DNA of 9,471 nucleotides from Bacteroides sp. (lineage in GTDB: Bacteria > Bacteroidota > Bacteroidia > Bacteroidales > SM23-62): NCBI GenBank assembly GCA_030589965.1, contig JAUUZM010000099.1:1-9471 (forward strand), written 5' to 3'. Of the stretch, positions 7,414 to 9,471 are shown one piece after another (position 1 is the stretch's first letter; each line of letters begins with the position of its first letter). The notes beneath the pieces were generated by a model, which was not told the origin of the DNA, ran no database searches, and saw only the letters and a list, made by a program, of their open reading frames with translations. The position numbers and the translations under genes are program-made.

Positions 7414-9471
7414 TTAGAATTCTATGCCAATAAGCAATACATCATCGATCTGTTTGGCATTTTTCATCCAATCCTCAAAGTCATGCAAAAAATAGTTTTT
7501 ATACTGATTCATGGTAAATCCTGGCTGGTCTGTAATAGCTTCCCGAATCCTCCTCGGGGAATATTTCTTATTTTCATTTCCCCCGAGCTGATCTGGCATT
7601 CCGTCTGTGAAGAAGAAGAATTTGTCGCCGGACTGATAAGGAATGATGTGGTTAGTAAAAGCTTGTTCAGCTCTTTTTCGGCTGGGAATACCTCCAATGG
7701 CTTTCCGGTCACCCTTGAACTCTATAAGTTCTCCCTTTCTGAGCAAATATAATGGACGATGTGCCCCGGCATATTGAATCTCTTTTGAGACAGTATCAAT
7801 CCTGCAAAAAGCACTGTCCATTCCATCCCTGGCATCGGCATCTTCACTATCCTGTTTCAGGGTCTTGCGTACTCCCTCATGTAATTTGTCACAAATCTCT
7901 CCTGCACTAAGTTCCCGCACATGGTCTACAATATTGTTGAGCAGGAAGTAGCCCACAAATGAAAGCAAAGCCCCCGGAACGCCATGTCCCGTACAATCAA
8001 CTGCAGCTAGATAAACCAGCTCCTTGCTCTTAGGAAAGAACCAGGGAAAATCTCCGGAAATCACATCCCGGGGTTTGTAATAGATGAAACAATTCGGAAA
8101 ATATTCATGTATCTGTTTAATCCCTGGAAGAATACTCGATTGGATACGTTCAGCGTAGTTTATACTGTCCTCAATCTTTCTGTTCTTGATCTGTATCTCC
8201 TTCTCGATCCGTTTGGCTTCTGTGATATCGTGTCCCACAATCAGAATGGTCTCAAGCTCCCGTTCATTGAATTCGGGAATGGCAACCATTTTCATAATCC
8301 TTTCCAGGATCCTGGCACCAGTCTTGACCGGTATGGTGAGTTCAGTGTTTGTTTTAGATGGACTGTCTTTAACACTCAGAATGGTCATTCCGAAAAATTC
8401 TTTCAGCACTTCAGGTATCTCAACATCAGAAATGCTCTTGTTCATGAGCTCACCCGGGTTTTTCATAAGATAATCCTCCACAACCGGATTAGCATAATAG
8501 AAATTTCCATCCAGACTCAATCGTATGATCAGGTCAAGTGAATTTTCGGAGAGGGACTGCATCCTGGTTCGGATGCGCTCTTCTTTTTCCCGCCTCCGCC
8601 TTTCCGTAATGTCACTTGTATTCAGGATAATCCCATTGACTGCAGGGTCATCCAGTAAGTTCCGTGCTTTTGACTCGAGAGAAACCTGTTGCCCGTCTTT
8701 CCGCACATAGGTGTATTCAATAGTTGGGGTCAGGGAAGGATCTTTCACGATCACATCAAAAACGGCTCGTAATTGTTCCTGTCCATCCAGTGTCAGCCGT
8801 TCAAAATCTTTTCCCTTCATCAATTCTTCAGGAGTGTAACCAAGGATGCGGGTGGCGGATGGACTGGTATAAGTATTCTGACTATCCTTGTCATAAATGC
8901 TGATAATCTCTGAAGCATTTTCAAGAAGCCAGTGCAGACGTTTTTGTGCATTTTCCACCTCCTGAACCTGGGCTTCCAGTTGTTCATTAGAAAGTTTTAG
9001 TTCTTCCTGGGTAACACGCATTTCTTCTGCGGTCTCTTTCAGCTTCTCCTCATTCCGCTGCAGTTCGATGGTCATCCCCTGTGACTCCTCCAGCAGCCTT
9101 TCAGTTTTCTGATTAACTCTGAGGTTGAATACAGTCCGTGCGATAATACTTCCCAATTCCTGAACCAGAGTTATGGTCTGATCCGGGATTTCAGGATTCA
9201 GCGAAGCTATTTCAACAACGCCCTGAAGCATATCCTCAGAAATAAGCGGAACAATCAGCAGGGAGGCCGGCCTTTTCTCACCCAGGAGTCCAGATGAAAT
9301 TGTAAAATAATCTTCCGGAATTTCAGTCCGGTAGATATAATCCTTTTCATAGGCACATTGGCCTATCAAACCGTAGCCGACGCTGAATTCCTGGGTGATA
9401 TGCTTTTTCCTGTTATAGGCATACGTCGAAAGGTTTACCAGGGTCTCATTCTCCTCATTATACAGGTATAC
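7414..9471 (-). CDS. GAF-PAS-PAS-SpoIIE sensor protein phosphatase (SiaA-like role), 5'-truncated
   Basis: This PP2C-type serine/threonine phosphatase with sensory domains is the likely counterpart of SiaA that removes phosphate from SiaC. The frame stays open to the window edge, so the N-terminus is missing; 685 residues are visible. The TTG at 9369 is internal and codes Leu. In visible numbering: the end of a GAF domain (about 1-118), a strongly charged coiled coil (about 119-178), PAS1 (about 179-290, with SPSATRILGYTPEEL and the terminal DITERRRREKE), PAS2 (about 300-415, ending DITEAKRIEKE), a linker helix (KIEDSINYAERIQSSILP), then the SpoIIE domain (about 450-685). Metal-binding aspartates are seen in VISGDF (Asp474), AAVDCTGHGVPGA (Asp492), FFFTDG (Asp623) and IDDVLLIGI (Asp676/677). 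No transmembrane segment is visible, so the visible part appears cytoplasmic. The residue after GDF is Pro where many relatives have Tyr. Unlike Pseudomonas SiaA, the visible sensory part is GAF/PAS. Confidence 0.93.
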   Translation of the reverse strand, partial: VYLYNEENETLVNLSTYAYNRKKHITQEFSVGYGLIGQCAYEKDYIYRTEIPEDYFTISSGLLGEKRPASLLIVPLISEDMLQGVVEIASLNPEIPDQTITLVQELGSIIARTVFNLRVNQKTERLLEESQGMTIELQRNEEKLKETAEEMRVTQEELKLSNEQLEAQVQEVENAQKRLHWLLENASEIISIYDKDSQNTYTSPSATRILGYTPEELMKGKDFERLTLDGQEQLRAVFDVIVKDPSLTPTIEYTYVRKDGQQVSLESKARNLLDDPAVNGIILNTSDITERRRREKEERIRTRMQSLSENSLDLIIRLSLDGNFYYANPVVEDYLMKNPGELMNKSISDVEIPEVLKEFFGMTILSVKDSPSKTNTELTIPVKTGARILERIMKMVAIPEFNERELETILIVGHDITEAKRIEKEIQIKNRKIEDSINYAERIQSSILPGIKQIHEYFPNCFIYYKPRDVISGDFPWFFPKSKELVYLAAVDCTGHGVPGALLSFVGYFLLNNIVDHVRELSAGEICDKLHEGVRKTLKQDSEDADARDGMDSAFCRIDTVSKEIQYAGAHRPLYLLRKGELIEFKGDRKAIGGIPSRKRAEQAFTNHIIPYQSGDKFFFFTDGMPDQLGGNENKKYSPRRIREAITDQPGFTMNQYKNYFLHDFEDWMKNAKQIDDVLLIGIEF

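Noticed and set aside
7414..8120. A sporulation function suggested by the SpoIIE domain
   Set aside because: The domain is widespread in partner-switching systems; nothing else in the window relates to sporulation, and Bacteroidota do not form endospores.
8107..8541. 144-residue open frame on the plus strand
   Set aside because: It lies antisense inside the PAS2-to-SpoIIE part of the phosphatase, overlaps another antisense frame (8186-8473), and its translation shows no domain-like pattern.
9367..9369. TTG at 9369 as start of the sensor phosphatase
   Set aside because: The frame is open upstream to the window edge and codes GAF-like sequence (QEFSVGYGLIGQ), so this is an internal Leu codon of a truncated gene.

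Overview
The window looks like chromosomal DNA from a member of the Bacteroidota, probably a Bacteroidales-type organism. The basis is a DUF6427-type membrane protein beside purD, weak or absent Shine-Dalgarno sequences with A/T-rich leaders, one match to the Bacteroidota -7 promoter element (TAnnTTTG), and the style of the signalling proteins (GAF-PAS-PAS-SpoIIE, SiaB, SiaC). There are no RNA genes, CRISPR arrays, insertion sequences or long repeats. Coding density is high, and no gap between genes exceeds about 90 bases.

Left part, plus strand (1-1825): the 3' two thirds of purD (purine biosynthesis, start outside the window), followed after 37 bases by a polytopic DUF6427-type membrane protein. 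These are ordinary chromosomal genes. They converge, with only 16 bases between stop codons, on a block of minus-strand genes that fills the rest of the window.

Right part, minus strand, in order of transcription: (1) a large sensor phosphatase, GAF-coiled coil-PAS-PAS-SpoIIE/PP2C, whose N-terminus lies beyond the right edge; (2) a SiaB-family GHKL protein kinase; (3) a SiaC-family phosphoprotein with the conserved acceptor threonine at residue 68; (4) a 1018-residue ABCG-type ABC transporter with a TerB-like N-terminus and an FHA-like segment before the ATPase; (5) a lipoprotein of unknown function; (6) a small secreted protein of unknown function whose start codon overlaps the lipoprotein stop (TAATG).

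The phosphatase, kinase and phosphoprotein form a SiaA/SiaB/SiaC-like partner-switching set. In Pseudomonas aeruginosa the unphosphorylated SiaC binds and activates the diguanylate cyclase SiaD. No GGDEF protein is visible here. The next gene in the same direction is instead the ABCG-type transporter, followed by two exported proteins. The most interesting hypothesis is therefore that a SiaABC-type switch has been rewired to control a transporter and envelope proteins. The sequence supports the gene order and domain content; the functional link is inference.
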